Below, one piece after another: positions 61,811 through 64,000 of a stretch of DNA of 64,000 nucleotides (within the stretch, counting starts at the first letter, position 1; every line of letters starts with the position of its first letter). The DNA comes from Balanoglossus misakiensis (lineage: Eukaryota > Hemichordata): positions 434,001 to 498,000 of the forward strand of contig CM082584.2 of NCBI GenBank assembly GCA_040954595.2, written 5' to 3'. Under the pieces are notes generated by a model. The model was not told the DNA's origin and did not search any database. It worked only from the letters and a program-made list of their open reading frames with translations. The translations under genes and the position numbers were made by a program.

Positions 61811-63825
61811 CCCCCCCCCCCCTACATTATATGCGGTACGCCGATGTCAGCTTACCCGGCAGTACTGCAGGTCGTGCCCCCAACTAACGTCGGTGTTTGA
61901 AACGCCCTGGTTAAATTCGGGCTTTCTCTATAAATTGACAGGCAATAATGCAGTCCTACCCGACCAAATGTCGAGTGTTGACCCGCTGTGACTTTCCCTC
62001 TTCGGTTTGCCCGACTTAGCCAACGTCTTTGTACTAATGTGTCGGGTCTTTTGCAGAGCCAGGCCGAAGGAAATCCGACTTGATCACCGTTGCTAACGAA
62101 CGCTAGTGTCTGTCATGGTGTGCCGGGGTTTAGTCGAGCCAGGCCGTAGGAGATCTGACTTGATCATCGTGGTCAATGTACGCGTGTTTCCGCTCTAAAG
62201 TGCCGGGGCTTCAGCTAAACCAGGCCGTAGGAAATCCGACGTAATCACCGTTGATAACTTACGCCAGTCTGTGTCATATAGAGCCGGTGCACCAGCCGAG
62301 TCACGCCGTAGGAAATCTGACTTGATCAACGTGGTCACTGTACGCCTGTTTCTGCTCTAGAGTGCCGGGGCTTCATCTGAGCCAGGCCGTAGGAAACCCG
62401 ACGTGATTACCGTTGTTAACTTACGCCAGTCTGTGTCCTATATATAGTGCCGGGGCATCAGCCGTGCCAGGCCGAAGGAAATGTGAGTAGATCAACGTGG
62501 TCTCTGTACGCGTGTTTCTGCTCTAGAGTGCCAGGGCTTTAGCCAAGCCATGCCGTAGGAAATCTGACTTGATCAACGTTGCTAACGAACGCTAGTGTCT
62601 GTCATAGTGTGCCGGGGTTTTAGTCGAGCCAAGCCGTAGGAGATCAGACTTGATCAACGTGGTCTCTGTACGCGTGTTTCTGCTCTAGAGTGCCGGGGCT
62701 TTATCCGAGCTATGCCGTAGAAAATCTGACTTGATCACCGTTGCTAACTTACGCTAGTGTCTGTCATATTGTGACGGAGATTTAGCCGAGCCAGGCCGTA
62801 GAAAAATCGACTTTTTCAACGTTACCAGTGTGCAACTGTTTCTGCTCTAGAGTGTCAGGGTTTTAGCCGACTTGTGCTGTAGGAAATCTGAGTTGATGAA
62901 CGGGAATTCAATGTTGGAAAACCCGTGTGTAAAGTATCTCTACCCGTTTGAAACTAAGAAAAGAATTTATTCTTATTTATTTTGTAAAACAAGACAATTT
63001 TTCGAAAAAAAGTCAAAAATGGTAATTTTGTCTTGGGTCATTCAAATTATACCGCCTTTTCTGGAATTTGCAGCACTTTTTACAAGAGAACGACACTTCA
63101 TGCTCCATAATATTTCCGAAAATGAAGAAAAGAGTTAATTTTTTATGATTTTTTAAAAAATTACCATTTTTGTCAAAATATGGCCAAAATGGCTATTTTT
63201 TCTTGAATTCCGTCAATATCTCTGCATTTTTGGAGTGGTCGAAAGTTTTAACATACAATCAACATGTCATATATGATCAGGGCACCAAATTCGAAGAACA
63301 AAGTTTTTTTTAGTTTTTTTTCTAAAAATGACATTTTCAAGGAACATTTGGTAAAACGCAATTTTGTCTGCAGTGAGTCAAATTAGATTGTCTTTTGTGG
63401 AATTTGTATCGATATATACATACGAAGAGCATTCTATACTCCATCAGATTTCCGAAAATGTAGAAAACAGGTATTTTTTGTAATTTTCAAAAATTTACCA
63501 TTTTGACCAAATTGTGGTTAAAATTGTTATTTTCGTGTTGAATGCCGCCAGTGTCACTGCTTTTAAAAGTCATAAAAACTTTTAACATGCAAGCAATTGC
63601 TTATATATGATCAGGCCACCGAATTAAAAAAATAAAGAATGTTTTGCCTAAAAATGACCTTTTTGGTGCAAAAACGAATAAAACGCAATTTTTGTATTAA
63701 ATCAGCTCATTCAGAGTGCATTTTTTATAATCAGCACCATTTTTACATATATTGGAAATTTCATACATCATCAGATATCCAAATATGAAAAAATGATTTA
63801 GATTTTAGATGATTGTCCAAAATTA
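61811..63825 (+). repeat. Last satellite unit, P-14, truncated
   Basis: C-run 61,811-61,822; AT domain from 62,904. It stops inside AT subrepeat c at GTCCAAAATTA (63,825), about 45 bp before the next C-run would be due. GGAACATTTGG and AAATTAGATTG near 63,340-63,390 are the same variants as in the patch at 58,735-58,795. Confidence 0.93.
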
Positions 63826-64000
63826 CACTGCAAATTCTTCTGGCTTTCCTGCAAGCTAAATTCAAGCCAAATTCAAACCGGCTTGTTTGTCGCAAATTGG
63901 CTTCTTTCATTTCTTCAAATTTGGCTTGATTTTGGCTTGAATTTAGCTTGCTGAGTTGCCGTTTTATATAACTTACCGGCTTGCTGATAGACCACAGCAA
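63826..64000. other. Non-satellite sequence at the array edge
   Basis: No similarity to the 81-bp or AT subrepeats. It has several GGCTTG or CAAGCC motifs, including CCGGCTTG near 63,878 and 63,976. It is either the chromosomal flank of the array or the first 175 bp of an element inserted into it; the window ends too soon to tell. No coding region is supported: the minus-strand open frame here continues into satellite sequence. Confidence 0.8.
63851..63951. repeat. Perfect 21-bp inverted repeat with 59-bp spacer
   Basis: Arms 63,851-63,871 (GCAAGCTAAATTCAAGCC..) and 63,931-63,951 (..GGCTTGAATTTAGCTTGC) are exact reverse complements. A direct repeat TTGGCTTGA (63,921 and 63,932) in the right arm region offers a second, 12-bp pairing with the left arm. 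Confidence 0.9.

Larger units (their letters stand above)
48043..63825 (+). repeat. Satellite array block 3, plus-oriented
   Basis: Plus-oriented units again, with C-runs at 49231, 51286, 53608, 55498, 57710, 59598 and 61811. The block begins in mid AT domain, contains the N gap, and ends abruptly inside an AT domain at 63,825. Spacings are 2055, 2322, 1890, 2212, 1888 and 2213, so most units differ from 2.05 kb by one A/B pair of 81-bp subrepeats. Confidence 0.97.

Noticed and set aside
63761-64000. 79-codon minus frame at the right edge
   Set aside because: It runs from non-satellite DNA into satellite and is open-ended at the window border; no recognisable domain.

Overview
This window is almost entirely a eukaryotic satellite array. 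A unit of about 2.05 kb, starting at a run of 7-14 C, recurs about 28 times and carries no gene I can support. High-copy tandem DNA, an SINE-like insertion with an AAT tail, a foldback-type DNA transposon and a 100-N scaffold gap all point to an animal-type nuclear genome assembly, plausibly a marine invertebrate. That host guess is inference, and I cannot name the species.

Each unit has two domains. The GC-richer domain starts at the C-run, continues with about 245 bp of weakly repetitive leader, then alternating 81-bp subrepeats of two types (A and B), normally five A/B pairs of about 163 bp. The AT-rich domain (about 957 bp, starting at a GAATTC) is itself built of about 2.5 diverged subrepeats of 337 and 326 bp. 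Unit lengths fall into steps of one A/B pair (about 1.89, 2.05, 2.21 and 2.54 kb).

Layout: 1-14,907 units on the + strand; 14,908-48,042 units on the - strand, interrupted by a + segment at 29,971-30,965; 48,043-63,825 units on the + strand again, with a 100-N gap at 48,181-48,280. The array ends, or is interrupted, at 63,825, and 63,826-64,000 is different sequence with a perfect 21-bp inverted repeat. Rare variants are shared between opposite-strand blocks, so these are inverted duplications, later scrambled by unequal exchange and conversion.

Two foreign insertions are seen. A 187-bp SINE-like element (23,234-23,420 on -, 52,150-52,336 on +) sits at the same unit position with the same 6-bp target duplication, so one insertion was copied with the array. 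A 1,333-bp element with long terminal inverted repeats (37,005-38,337) has its empty site preserved in a sister unit at about 18,462. The short open frames are by-products of the repeat: they are broken by frameshifts in sister copies and belong to no family I recognise.
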